64,000 bases of DNA, from assembly GCA_037176885.1 (NCBI GenBank), contig JAWWNJ010000241.1:1-64000 (forward strand), written 5' to 3'. This DNA is from Favolaschia claudopus (lineage: Eukaryota > Basidiomycota > Agaricomycetes > Agaricales > Mycenaceae). Positions 34,794 to 45,039 of the stretch are shown piece by piece. The notes beneath the pieces are model-generated. The model was given only the letters and a program-made list of their open reading frames with translations, was not told the DNA's origin and searched no databases. Numbering within the stretch: position 1 is the first letter of the stretch; each line of letters begins with the position of its first letter. A program made the position numbers and the translations under genes.

Positions 34794-36703
34794 ATCACCA
34801 GCAGCCGCAACTTGAAGCAGCGCTCGGTGGTTACTCGTCAAATGCCAGCGCGTCAAGCTTCGCCAAGATCTTCATCCACTCGCCACAACGTCTTGACAAT
34901 GAGGCGAGAATACAGCTCCAGAGTATCATGATCTTTGAAGACGGCCGCTAGAACAACCAGCCGCGCGCGAAGGCTTCCTTTGCTGTGAAAGAGCTTGATG
35001 GGAAAGTTGCGGGCCTATCCTCTGATCTACATCACGCCTCGACAGCCAGCAGAATGCTGGATGCCGGCCGCGCCAATCCACATGCGCTCACGATGGCCGG
35101 AGACTTGGTTTGCAACAACGGGTATCTTGGGACTCAACATCTGTTCTTCTTCGTCTAAAGCTTATACAGATCCTTTGGCCCCCAGCGATAGCGAAGAAGA
35201 ATAAAAAAAAATTGAGTGCCAAATTCACAGCCCCTCATTCCGGGGTGAAGTGTTCCTTTTCCCATTTGCATATCCTTCGAACGGATAGCCACCAGCAGCC
35301 GCGAACGGCGCTCGGTGCTTCTCAGTTGGATGTCAACGCTTCACTTTGAAACTTTGTGAACGATGCAAAGATTTTCGTTTGTGCGAAAACGGTTTTGCTG
35401 AGAGCCTGTTCGGATACCAGTAACCGCTACAGTAACCAGTCGCTGTTTTCCTTATATGGTGGTCGTGGAAATCTTAGGTGAGGTTGATCAATCATCATCA
35501 AGCTGTGACACCTTGTGATGCTGGGCGTTTGGACCACCGAAAATACGTGCTTTTCATCAAAGGGACGCGATTTTTGCGGCGTTTTTTCTTCAGCTCGTGT
35601 CCAAAGTCATAATGTTCAAGAATGCCTATAAACATGAGGTGTAGCGGACACAGTTGGCAACACAGGAGGCAACCCATCCCAAATGGGTTGTCACGCCGCA
35701 GAACTTCCGAGGAGACGATGGATTACCACGGCTACCATATAAGGAAAAGTGCTACTGGTTAGTGTAACGGTTACTGGTATCCGAACAGGCTCTGAGCGAG
35801 AAGCGTTATTGAGGTCCTGGAGACGGAGATGTCGTTGGCGTGTGAGAAGACGGGCAGCGAGAGGCTCGTTCCGTTGCTGGGCAAACGAAACGGAGCTTCG
35901 CGAGGCAAACTTGCATTGAAAAGTTCTTAAACTTGAGGAGTTGGAGAGGGCCGTAGCAAGTTGAACGTCAAGCGTAGACATTGTCGATACGAAGATCTGG
36001 GGCATGCATGCCGAAGCATCAGTGCTTCCTCAGAACTCGACAAGTTCATAGTTCAACCAGTAATCATTCCATATTGAGAGGAACAAGAACCAGCGATGCC
36101 CGAATGAAAGCTTACTATGAGCCAATCCTTCCAAACCCACTCGTAAATCTCCGCCCCCCATCCCAAGATCCCTTCAACCGGCCACCAGCAGCCGCTTCAC
36201 GGCGCTCGGTGGTTATGTGTACGATGAAAGTGCTGAAGAATCTTGGAGATGGGCTGAGGTATCGAAGCCCCGTATGAAAAGAAGTCTGCGCACAGCGCGT
36301 GAGTCATTCGTCCACCGGGAGGAAAGGTCTTGATGGGTAGCAACGAGAGACCGGCACGTCGCTGTCAAAGCATTCAAGACAAGTCAAGCCAGAAGAATCA
36401 GCCAGTTGCGCGTGGCGCGAAGATCTTCGTCCACCCGGAAGAAAGGTCTTGAAGAGAGAAGAGAATAGCTGAGCAGGCGAAAGTCTTCAAGACCCAAATC
36501 ACCAGCACCCAAGCCTAGGGCAGCGCTCGGTGATTTGCGTCGATGAAATCGTCCAGATTGTATCGACGCGGAGTGGGCAGCTGCGCTCAGCGCAGAGAAT
36601 CCTCATCCACCTTGAAAGAAGTCTTGAATGCTTCAGGAGTTTGATAAAACACGTCAAGACGGAGGAGACCACCAGCAGCTGAGCCAGAGGCAGCGCTCTG
36701 TGG
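34794..36703 (+). repeat. Five copies of a CCACCAGCAG..GCGCTCGGTGG hairpin module
   Basis: Copies lie at about 34794-34831, 35288-35318, 36181-36213, 36497-36537 and 36667-36703. Each can fold as CCACC/GGUGG, a bulged C, AGC/GCU and a GC-rich upper stem with variable loop. The closing pairs vary together: C-G at 36182, U-A with an 8-bp stem AAAUCACC/GGUGAUUU at 36497, U-G at 34795. Between copies, a second word (TCGTCCACC then GAAGAAAGGTCTTGA) recurs at about 36304, 36428 and 36602, with a weaker match at 34870. No protein frame spans the tract. It could be a structured RNA repeat or a decayed inverted-repeat family. Confidence 0.5.
35402..35792. mobile_element. Harbinger-type MITE, 391 bp
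   Basis: Inverted ends GAGCCTGTTCGGATACCAGT, with about 60 bp of imperfect arm, and a 3-bp TGA on each side (35399-35401, 35793-35795). The end resembles the GGGCCTGTTTGG terminus of PIF/Harbinger elements, which make 3-bp duplications. When it is removed, hairpin modules 2 and 3 are about 495 bp apart, the same as modules 1 and 2. Confidence 0.75.
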
Positions 36704-37075
36704 CCGTCGCCTGCGTCGGAGATGGTGGTGGAGGAAGAGATCGTCGCCACGTCACGCGTGGGACCGTCGACATCGTGCCGCGTCACGCCCGTCGACGTAG
36801 CTGGCGGCGCTCGCGCACGTCTCAAACGAGCCGGAATTCCACGCGGCTAGCGCGAGGAAGGGTCTAACCAGTAGACCGAGAGATGCTGGGTGACTGAGCC
36901 AGCGATTTCGCTCCACCCGGGATCGTCGCGTCCACCGTCATTGTGGACGCCACGGGAAGGAGGAAAGACAACGTTAAAGCTGCGCCAGCACGAGGAACGT
37001 TGTAAAATCGGATAGATACGATACCATAATGTCTTTCGATATAATCGTATCCATTTTCCTGCTTCAAAGGTGTGA
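36704..37075. other. No gene recognised
   Basis: GC-rich, with a GTCGACATCG...GTCGACG region. No motif in the open frames. Confidence 0.4.
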
Positions 37076-37380
37076 AGCCCTCGCTGTGGGCTCCATTGTG
37101 ATGCGGGTCGTTTGCATCCGGTTCGCATAGCTTCACGGGTATTGAAGCAGGATCTCCGAAGCAGCCACTACGGCGCTGGACGGTGTCCGTAGAGGAAGAG
37201 CGGAGGAGGAGGGGGGTTGTCGTTAGTCGTAAGGCCGTTGTAACCCTTCGGTGAGGAATCGTGTCACCCGCGATAGGGTCCTGTAAACTAGGACGAGGGA
37301 GCAGTTACGGAGTACTCAGCCATGCAGGGGGTCTAACCGTCCGGTGGTTCGCCGTAGAGCTCCCTCTTAACCAGTTGACA
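37076..37380 (+). repeat. LTR-like dispersed repeat, copy C
   Basis: Matches copy B over most of its length (TGTGATGCGGGTCGTTTGC start, GTGTCCGTAGAGGAAGAGCG, CCTTCGGTGAGG, CCTCTTAACC) and copy A at both its 5' flank and its AGCAGGGGGTCTAACG block. It ends at the TA where the mariner-like element begins. Confidence 0.5.
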
Positions 37381-37398
37381 TAAGGTAGACCCCATCCA

Positions 37399-37534
37399 CG
37401 AAAAATCGGTCATTTCGAGGGCTTTTTGGATGCCGAAAACGCGTTTTCCCGGCCGAGGGTTTTCCCCTTGGAGATTGATAAGAAGCGTGGGAATCTCGAC
37501 CGATTTGCCATCACCCTTGGAATGGCGGGGTTGC
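37399..37534. mobile_element. 136-bp MITE inside the left TIR of the mariner-like element
   Basis: The 8-mer CCCATCCA stands on both sides (37391-37398 and 37535-37542), while the right TIR of the host element has it once. The inserted sequence starts CGAAAAATCGGTCATTTCG and ends GGCGGGGTTGC. It is identical, inverted, to 49508-49643. The ends are not mirror images, so it may be a truncated member of the family seen complete at 49650-49816. The 8-bp duplication suggests hAT-type mobilisation. Confidence 0.88.
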
Positions 37535-37783
37535 CCCATCCACCCTCGACGAACATCACGTGGATCAGTGTGACAACTTCCTTTTTCGGAGGCTTTCGAA
37601 AGAATTACCTATAAAATCATCAGTAGGCTAGATTAGCTCAAATCCTTCGACCAGTTTTTGGAAAATCAATGTATATTTCATTCTACGGCGAAAAAACGGG
37701 AAAATAATGAGACTTGATCTCGGAATTATCAAATCTGTCTCCGAGACCGCACATTTCCGCCCTGCGCGCCGCCTCAATTGCCT

Positions 37784-40394
37784 ATGGGGGCGTACTCGAA
37801 GGCAAAAAAGACTCGCGCAGCTAATCTACTCAGCAATATAACCAATGGGACCAAGCGCGTGTGGGAAGAACTCAGCCCCAAGAAGATAGCAAAATGGCTG
37901 TCACCGAGAAAAAGGCATAAGGAGAATATTGACGCGATGGTACGTGTTGAACACCTTCAGATACATTGTCACATACTTCACTGCCATACAGGAGGTGGAA
38001 AACACGCTGAATGAACCTGAAGACGCGTTAATTAACACAATTCACGCGTTTGACGCGTCGAGTGATGATCCAGCCTCGTCAGATCCATTTACCGCGTCCC
38101 TCCACTCATTTTCTGTTCCTGGCTCACCCGAATCTATCCATGGCGCGCCGGCAGCGCGTGAGTTCCTCTGGAAACTTCCCAAACTGCCGAAGCCGACAGT
38201 GGAAGAAGTTGATGATGAAGATGACTTGTGCTTGGACTCGGATTCCGATATCGATGATCATCAATCGACACACACCTTTCCTGCTCCTCGGCAAAGTCAC
38301 CGCCATTCCCCGGACAAGCCTGTAGATGGTACGCTCGATGATCCCCGAGACTTTCTGGATGTACCCGAGGATGAAGACGAACTCTTGGCGACATCGCCCG
38401 GTTTTGATGACAGTTATCCACGCCCATGTGCTCCCCAGTCTTTTCTAGACCGGGTCAATGAACAGGCTACGCGCCCTGGGGTACACCGTCGAGCCCCGGA
38501 TCTTGGAGAGGCAAGGGCTGCATTGGAATGTCTTCAGAAATTTTTGCGTGGAGAACTTCGTGGTACAGACCTCTTCGGACTTCGCGGAGTTGGCTATAAA
38601 GATCCAAACATCAGTCCGTTCACCCGCAACCGGCTCATAGGTATAAGAACAATGCTCAATTTCTATGTCACTCCCGGCGTCAGCACCTATGCTCAATGGG
38701 GGGAGTCAGCCAAATTAGCAGCTTGCGGGCTCGGACGAGGGCCACATTGTGCTCGGGTTTTGGCTGCCTTATCACGGCAATTCATTCTTGATCGCGAAGT
38801 TCTGGATGTGAACCCCTACGGTGACTGGAATGAGAGTATGCTGGCGGATGAAGACCTTGCAAACGAGCTAAGGCTTCATTTACAAGGTCTTGGGAACGAG
38901 ATTACTGCCGATAAAATTGTGGAATACCTGAATGATCCAGCTGTGCGTGTAGAGCATGGGATTGACAAGCCCGTGTCACTGACGACAGCACGCCGTTACC
39001 TCGACGAGTTGGGATACAGGTGCAATTCAATTCGTCGCGGCATTAAGGATGTTGTTCTCATCATTTAAAATTTCAGATTCAAAGCTGCCAAGAAAGGGCA
39101 GTATGTTGACGGACATGAGCGTCCCGACGTTGTCTATTATCGAGATAATATCTATCTACCTCGCCTCTTTGAGCTTCAAAAGCGAGTAGTTGTCTATGAC
39201 AACGAAGGGAATCCTATTCCTAGCAATCATACCATTCTCGGCCGCCGTGTCATTCTTTGGTACCATGATGAGAGCATTTTTTATGCTCATGACCGGCGGC
39301 GGGAGACCTGGTATCACAAGGATGCTCCGGCAAAGCCTTACCGGAAAGGGGAGGGCCATTCTTTCATGGTGGCCGATTATTTCTCGTCTGATTTCGGCTG
39401 GCTTCGTGATCCAAATAACCCCAAGCGCAATGCGCGCCGGAGCATCAGACCTGGAAAGGGCCGAGATGGGTACTTCACCTCGGAAGAGGTTCTCGAGCAG
39501 GCTGCTGCTGCTCGCGCTTTGGTCAAGGAGTTGTGGCCAGAGTTTGACCATGTCTTTATCTATGACAACGCCACTACGCATAAAAAACGCCCTGACGGTT
39601 CTCTCTCAGCCCGCGGAATGCCAAAGGGTCCTTCGGGTACGCGGAAAAACAAAGAATCAGCCAATTTCCTGGTCGAAGTCAATAAACGGGATCCTAACGG
39701 CAAACTTATCTATGATTCCAAGCGCAATCTCGTCAAAGAAAAGATTAGAATGACGGGGGCGACCTTCAATGGGCAGCCACAGGATTTGTACTTCCCTGAC
39801 AATCATCCGCTATACCCTGGGAAGTTCAAAGGCATGAAACAGATTCTAGAGGAGCGCGGAATGCACGCCGAGGCCAACTTACGCTTAGAGTGCCCTCAAT
39901 TCAAATGTGCAGATCAGAGCAGCACCTCAAAATGTTGCTGCCGGCGGGTTGTATACAATCTCCCCGACTTTGCTGCTGCTAAATCTGTGCTTGAGGAGGA
40001 GTCCATGAAGGATGGAGTAGAGATCCTGTTCCTCCCTAAGTTCCACTGCGAGCTCAATCCCATTGAGATGGTGTGGGGCTATGCCAAACGGCTCTACCGC
40101 TTGATGCCTGAATCCTCCCGCGAGGATCAACTTGAAAAAAATACAATGGAGTCGCTGCAGGGTGTTCCTTTGCTGTGCATGCGACGGTAAGCATCCATGG
40201 CTGACTCTTGGATCCGGAGTTGCGCTAACTTTTATCGGTGAAGCTTTGTTAATCGCTGTCACCGCTTCGGAGACGGATATTTGAACCACAAACTCACTGG
40301 TACTCAGGCTGCATGGGCTGCCAAGCGATATCCCGGTCACAGAACATATCCTGCAACTATTCTAGAGGAGCTCGACCGAGCAGGCATCCGATAA
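37784..40394 (+). CDS. Tc1/mariner-like DDE transposase, 814 aa
   Basis: Four exons: 37784-37939, 37992-39019, 39077-40186, 40244-40394; introns of 52, 57 and 57 bp begin GTACGT, GTGCAA and GTAAGC and end in CAG, CAG and AAG. Removing them restores ELGYRFKAAKKGQYVDGHER and MRRFVNRCHRFGDGYL, both family signatures. The catalytic triad is read as D459 (WYHDES), D558 (YDNATTH) and E725 in HCELNPIEMVWGYAKR (E720 is the alternative). An acidic N-terminal half precedes the DDE domain. Between the second Asp and the Glu lie about 166 residues including a Cys-rich CPQFKC...CCCRR segment, far more than the 34-41 residues usual in Tc1/mariner. No stops or frameshifts were seen, so the protein may be functional. 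I know this type from Agaricomycete genomes but cannot give a subfamily name. Confidence 0.85.
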
Positions 40395-40631
40395 TGACTG
40401 AAAAGGTCTGTTTTTTTGATAACTTTTGTAATTCCGAAATGTAGAAGGACCGTATAGCTCTAAATTTTTGTCTATAATCTTTACACCTGTATATCTAAAA
40501 TCTGGTCGAAGGAATTCGCTATATAGTCCGTAGTTGTCTCAATAATAAAAGTTTTGTCGAACTTCGCTGAGAATGGAAATGTGACCGTCACGTCATGTGA
40601 TGTTCGTCGAGGGTGGATGGGGTCTACCTTA

Positions 40632-41511
40632 CTTTAGACTATTCTGTGCTGACTCGACCGTCAAACTGGGCGCCCGATGCCTGGCTGTTGACAGGGTCTT
40701 CATCAATAGCGGCTACGACCGTCTGGGTTTAGAGCCCGGCACAACGGTGGAAGGTTTACCAAACGGAGGAAAATATCATACAGCCCAGTATTTCATCATT
40801 CCCCGTGGAGCGCCCGCTTCGGACCGCTTGACAGTCCTGGACTGCGCAATTCTGGCCTCGGTGATTTCTGATAGGGCCAGAGACTACAGCAGCCTCAGTT
40901 ATATGTGCTGCTGGTATGCAACAATGTTTTTCCTTTGTGCCCACCGTATCTGCTCCGATCGCAAGATTGCCCCCCCCATCCAAGACAAAAAGCTCAAAAG
41001 TACTGGTAAATGGGGGAAGTTCACCCTCATTGACTATCACACCGGTCGTCTCAAGCTGCCAAATGGCGCCTCTTTTGAAGATACCAAGCAATCATTCGAG
41101 CGCAGTATGACACGCAGGCAGGTTCCTCCTGCCCAGATAGCTTCGATCTTAGCCACTTTGGGTGCCGACAAGAGCCATGCAGAGACCGAGACCGAGGCCT
41201 GGATCATGGGACCTGATCCTATCTCTGTGGTCATCGAACTGTTCAATGCCCGGCGATGCCAGCTCATGCTCTCTATGAAGGCTGACATTGCACGTGCTGT
41301 TGCAGTCAGGACAAGAGCCGCACGAGAAATTGCCGAAGCAAAGGCGGAGGCGGTGGAAGCAAAGGCGGAGGCGGTGGAAGCAAAGGCTGAAGCTGAGGAG
41401 AAGGTGGCGCGGGCAAATGAAGAGGCAGCGCAGGCGAAGCGCGAGGCGGAGGAGCTGAGAGCACTTCTTGCCCAGCTCCGCGTGGAGCGCGGAGACCCCG
41501 CCCCGGTCTGA
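40632..41511 (+). CDS. Hypothetical protein with C-terminal coiled coil, 5' end lost
   Basis: An open frame of about 290 codons starts next to the right end of the mariner-like element; its apparent first residues come from the transposon TIR, so the true start is missing or lies on the other side. The middle reads DCAILASVISDRARDYSSLS and CCWYATMFFLCAH, which I associate with an uncharacterised, lineage-expanded Agaricomycete family. The C-terminal 60 residues are a charged Ala/Glu/Lys helix with EAKAEAVEAKAEAVEAKAE repeats, a likely coiled coil. No enzyme motif was recognised. Both the missing 5' end and the neighbourhood suggest a relic of a duplicated gene, but the frame itself is intact. 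Confidence 0.5.
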
Positions 41512-41975
41512 CATGGCCAAACTAAGTGCTATGCTCCGCTGCAATATGTTCTGTTCCAGTCTTCCTGTAAAGTATAGGATTGTTTTTGTGCCATTTTCAA
41601 ACGAGAATGGAAGCGGCTACTTAGCTGATATCTATCAGTCGGCCTGCGAGGCCATCAACTCCATCAATCCCGATATTCAGAAACGAAAATGACCGGTATC
41701 AACACGGCAAAGCAGCCGTGATTGATGTTACAGTCACATATGTCCGGCCTGATGATCAAGTCATCAGCCGTATCTCGGGGATGTCCGACTGTACTAGGTC
41801 ACCTTACACACAAAATCCACCGCCGATTTGCCATCCTCATATTAGGGACCGGTGTATAGTGTAGATAGATTGTTTCGGTACCAATAGTCAATGTTCAGTC
41901 TCACCAAGTCAGACTCTACAAGATTTATGATATTCGATAAATCTACTGTTGGTTGGAAGGCTGCTTTAGAGTTAT
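41512..41975. other. 3' flank of the hypothetical gene
   Basis: A related frame continues near 41540-41690 (IVFVPFSNENGSGYL), possibly a further exon of the same hypothetical gene. Otherwise nothing recognised. Confidence 0.35.
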
Positions 41976-43130
41976 ACTCGGTGTTACGTAACCGATAATT
42001 TGGTCGCTCCTTCACGGCCACGTGATATTTTTTTGAAGTGTCGCGCTTCAAATATCGAAAATAGGTTATTACCTTTTCTGGTTATTGATCCAGCTCAAAC
42101 GCGTCTTTGTGGACGTGACCTATCTTTTCATTCTCGAATTACCCCCACTTCTGCCTATGACATTGTGAACTCACCTTTCTTGACTTGTCGATCTGACGAA
42201 CCTCACTTTATTGACGCAACCACAATTTAGAAAACTTGACTTGACCCAGGTTTTTTGTTGTGGATCCAACATAATCGTCTTGTTGAACGGACCTCAGTTG
42301 CTTACCGAGTTGACTCCATTTTATGGCTTGTTGGCTTGTTGAACTGACCCCACTTTTTACCTGAGTCACGTTGTTGATCCCACTGCATTCCGATTGTTGA
42401 ACTGACTGCACTTTCGAAATCTTAAATCGTTGAACCAGCCTTTGACTAGCTTCAGGCTCATTCCTTCAGATCGAAAGCAGAGACTCGAGTTCCCTTCAGT
42501 ACACGGTGAAAAAATCCCCGAGAATTGTTACTCCTGGAGATAGTAGTACATATCCTGTGCTAGTAGAAGCCGTCCCTCGAGAACCATTCATCAAGTTCTG
42601 CTTTAACAAAATTTTGGCGTACAACTGAGTGTTATTAAATCCGCACCTTGCTACTAGCATGGTTTTGCCGTGTTTGACGCGTCCTGGAATCAAGCCTCAA
42701 TTCTTCAAGTTCGGCTTTCATGACGCGTCGCAATGGCCCCGGCGGTCCCGGGCCTGCCATCGTATCTATCAACTGCGCGTGATCTCCAAAGTTGGGCTGA
42801 TTCCACAAGCAGGAGCTGGAAAGTGAGGTTGGTTCAACAAACTCAATGTCTCAAAAGTAAGGTTGGTTCAACATATGGAACTCGAAAAAAGTGGGGGGGA
42901 CTCCATAACTATGAAATGCCAGGTCCATTAGCACAATGAGCCAGGTCCATAGCGGAAACCTGGCGTCAGGTCAACATTCTTAAATATGGGGTCAAGTCAA
43001 TAAATCGCGAAAAGCTCGTTCGGTAAGTCAAATCACGGGTCAAATCCATAGTTGCACCGCGCCAGATCAAGAATCGGGAAATTGGGCTGAGTCGATTACC
43101 AGAAAAGGCAATAACTTGTTTTGCTTCAAA
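41976..43130. mobile_element. Probable DNA transposon remnant with subterminal repeats
   Basis: The left end TACTCGGTGTTACGTAACCG resembles the family at 23516. CTTCAAATATC and TATTACCTTTTCTGGT at 42045-42085 recur inverted at about 43090-43135. Between them, words of the form TTGTTGAACTGACC.CACTTT recur on one strand at 42240-42440 and as complements (GGTTGGTTCAACA, GGTCAAGTCAA) at 42830-43050. Such arrays are typical of transposase-binding subterminal regions. No coding motif remains. Confidence 0.5.
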
Positions 43131-43622
43131 TATACCTCTGACAATTCTCTACAGCATACATAAAAAGATCCGTGACATTCCTTGTCTGAGGCTCCTGAGG
43201 CTTGTCAACAAACTGAACGTCATACTATTTTTGCATGCAGCTGGCACAAACCACACAAAAACGGTAAGTGTAATCATGGGGCAAAGTGCCCTAAGGCAAG
43301 TCTTCCGTCCGAGCAGATTGCATGGACGAAGCAGATTCCCCTTTCCCGCTGTTTCTTCCGCGACGGGATTTTGTTTGGATCACATTGTCGAGCTTCTCAG
43401 TATAAGCCATGAAGGACAAGCAGCGTGCGGCTTCCCGACGCCTCTGGCATTTTCTCAGATCCAGAAGATGCACGGGTCTCGATATGACTTCCTTTTCATT
43501 CATTCTCTATAATTTAGCCTATCTGCTTACTCCCCCCGTGCACCCCTCCTTCCTCGACGTAGATCACTTTAGAATATGATGCCGAATTCACCAGGTTGAT
43601 TTCTCTTTTCGTGTAAGTCGCC
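43131..43622. other. No gene recognised
   Basis: Short open frames without motifs. Confidence 0.4.
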
Positions 43623-44060
43623 ATGGCCGCTGCTCGCGATCGCAAGCGCAACAAGGACGCCTTCGATTGGGGTAACCCCAAGGATGCGAACGGTGTCTGC
43701 CACCGTTGCGGACGCGCCGGTCACATCGCCCGACGCTGTGTTGCTGACATGCCCGCCGACGTAAAGAATAAGATCTTGAACGCGACCGCCGCTTGGTCAG
43801 TCGACTCAGACGACGAATATGATGTCGCCGTAGTCGCGCACGCTCCCGACGTCGACATCGTCCTCCCTGGCGCTGCTTCCGCCACCGACGAGGTCATCCT
43901 CTTCAATGAGGATCCCATCGTGATCTCGTCTGCCGCTGCCGCTGTCGAGCTTGAGGGGGAAGAGAAAAGTTCGACATGGGAACCGTCGCAAGGTGAAAAC
44001 TACTCCCTCTGTCGCGGTCTAGCGCATTTGCCCAGTCTTCGCGCGAGGGGGTGTGTTTAG
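43623..44060 (+). pseudogene. Ty1/Copia Gag C-terminal fragment
   Basis: The frame begins MAAARDRKRNKDAFDWGNPK and contains an intact CCHC knuckle, CHRCGRAGHIARRC (C-X2-C-X4-H-X4-C), then MPADVKNKIL, the same layout as the gag at 62.1-63.3 kb (CYRCGLPGHF, MPDDVRRRIL). The N-terminal capsid part and the whole pol are missing. The frame runs into GCGCGAGGGGGTGTGTTTAG, which looks like a polypurine tract followed by the TG start of a 3' LTR. The element appears to have lost everything between mid-gag and the 3' LTR. Confidence 0.65.
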
Positions 44061-44220
44061 GTGTGCGCGCTCTCCTGTGCACCCGGGTATTCCTGGTTGC
44101 CGGACATCTATCTTATGTACTCTCGGTCACATCCATGTACAGTAGGATAGTGATCTAATTATTCTGTTGTCTCGTTTTTGCGCCCACCTCCAAGAAGTAT
44201 CTACTCTATCCATCCATAGG
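44050..44220 (+). repeat. Possible Copia 3' LTR
   Basis: Starts TGTGTTTAGG right after a G-rich tract and continues with a CTCTCCTGTGCACCCGGG block. The position directly behind the gag fragment supports an LTR, but no second copy is available and its end is not fixed. Confidence 0.4.
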
Positions 44221-44360
44221 GCATGAGGTTGAAGCAAGGTTTCAGAGTGGAACTGGAAGCATTTTCGGAACCAAGTTTCGGAGTTTCGGAGCACAGTCCG
44301 AAGTCACATGACACTGACAGCTGGATATCGAGGCAAGCTCGAGGAAAGGCCCGCACAGTG

Positions 44361-44970
44361 CTTACAGCTGTGCGGACTTGCAACCCGCACCGGAAAGTGT
44401 GACGTCACTGTCACACTTCTGACTGCTTTTCTGGGGGGAACGGTGCTCCCCCCAGACCCCCCTCCATTTTCGCTAGCGCTGCCTTTTCGCTGGCGCTGGC
44501 CTTTTCGCTGCGCTGGCCTTTTTTCATTTGTACTTGTGATTCTCTGTGGTCAAATTTTCATGTGACTCTAAACATACAAAATAAGTGAAAAGTTGAATAT
44601 AAAGCAAATTTAAAGACGAGATTGGGGTTGCGGGCGCCGGCCCGGACGGCTGGGGTTTTCCACCCCAGACCCCGACCGCTGCGCGGGGCTTACCGCTCGC
44701 CGCGGAGGCCCACTGCGTGGTGCTCGCGCTCGCCGCTGGGGCCCACTGCGTGGTGCTATCGCTCGCCGCGAAGGCCCACTGCGTGGCGCCAGCGCTCGCC
44801 GCGTGGCCCGCTGCGCGGAGCCATCTGCTTGAGGTTTATTAGTTGACTTTAGATGTGGCGGGGGTAAAGCCGACGATGTCCGAATACATCCGAACCGGAA
44901 AGCGTGATGACAGTCACTTGTCACGTCACACTTTCCGGTGTGAGTTGTAATTCCCAGCTGTGCTTACAAA
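44361..44970. mobile_element. Composite MITE carrying a SINE-like body and minisatellite
   Basis: Imperfect arms of about 50 bp (ACAGCTG..GGA.TT.CAAC then CACCGGAAAGTGTGACGT) lie at 44361-44410 and, inverted, at 44915-44970. The interior holds the inverted SINE-like body (44625-44680) and a GC-rich array (44673-44823). No exact target duplication was seen. The outer arms and the SINE body are clear; their joint mobility is inference. Confidence 0.55.
44673..44823 (-). repeat. GC-rich minisatellite, about four units of 31-35 bp
   Basis: Units carry CGCTCGCCGC followed by GGCCCACTGCGTGG; the last unit has GGCCCGCTGCGCGG. The same units occur in the other orientation at 15640-15735. Confidence 0.75.
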
Positions 44971-45039
44971 GCACCCAGTCATTTTGTAGGCATCTGCATT
45001 TTGGAGCCCTATATACCGATGAATGGGGAAGCTTCCCCA

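Larger units (their letters stand above)
37383..40629 (+). mobile_element. Complete Tc1/mariner-like transposon
   Basis: Ends AGGTAGACCCCATCCACCCT in inverted orientation, flanked by TA (37381-37382 and 40630-40631). The right TIR is continuous; the left one is interrupted by a 136-bp MITE at 37399-37534 and resumes exactly after it (about 33 bp of TIR in all, through CTCGACGAACATCAC). Between the TIRs lies an intact four-exon transposase. The element therefore has what an autonomous copy needs, unless the split left TIR prevents excision. Confidence 0.88.

Noticed and set aside
39156..39753. Open frames on both strands inside the mariner transposase
   Set aside because: They are shadows of exon 3, whose frame carries the catalytic motifs.
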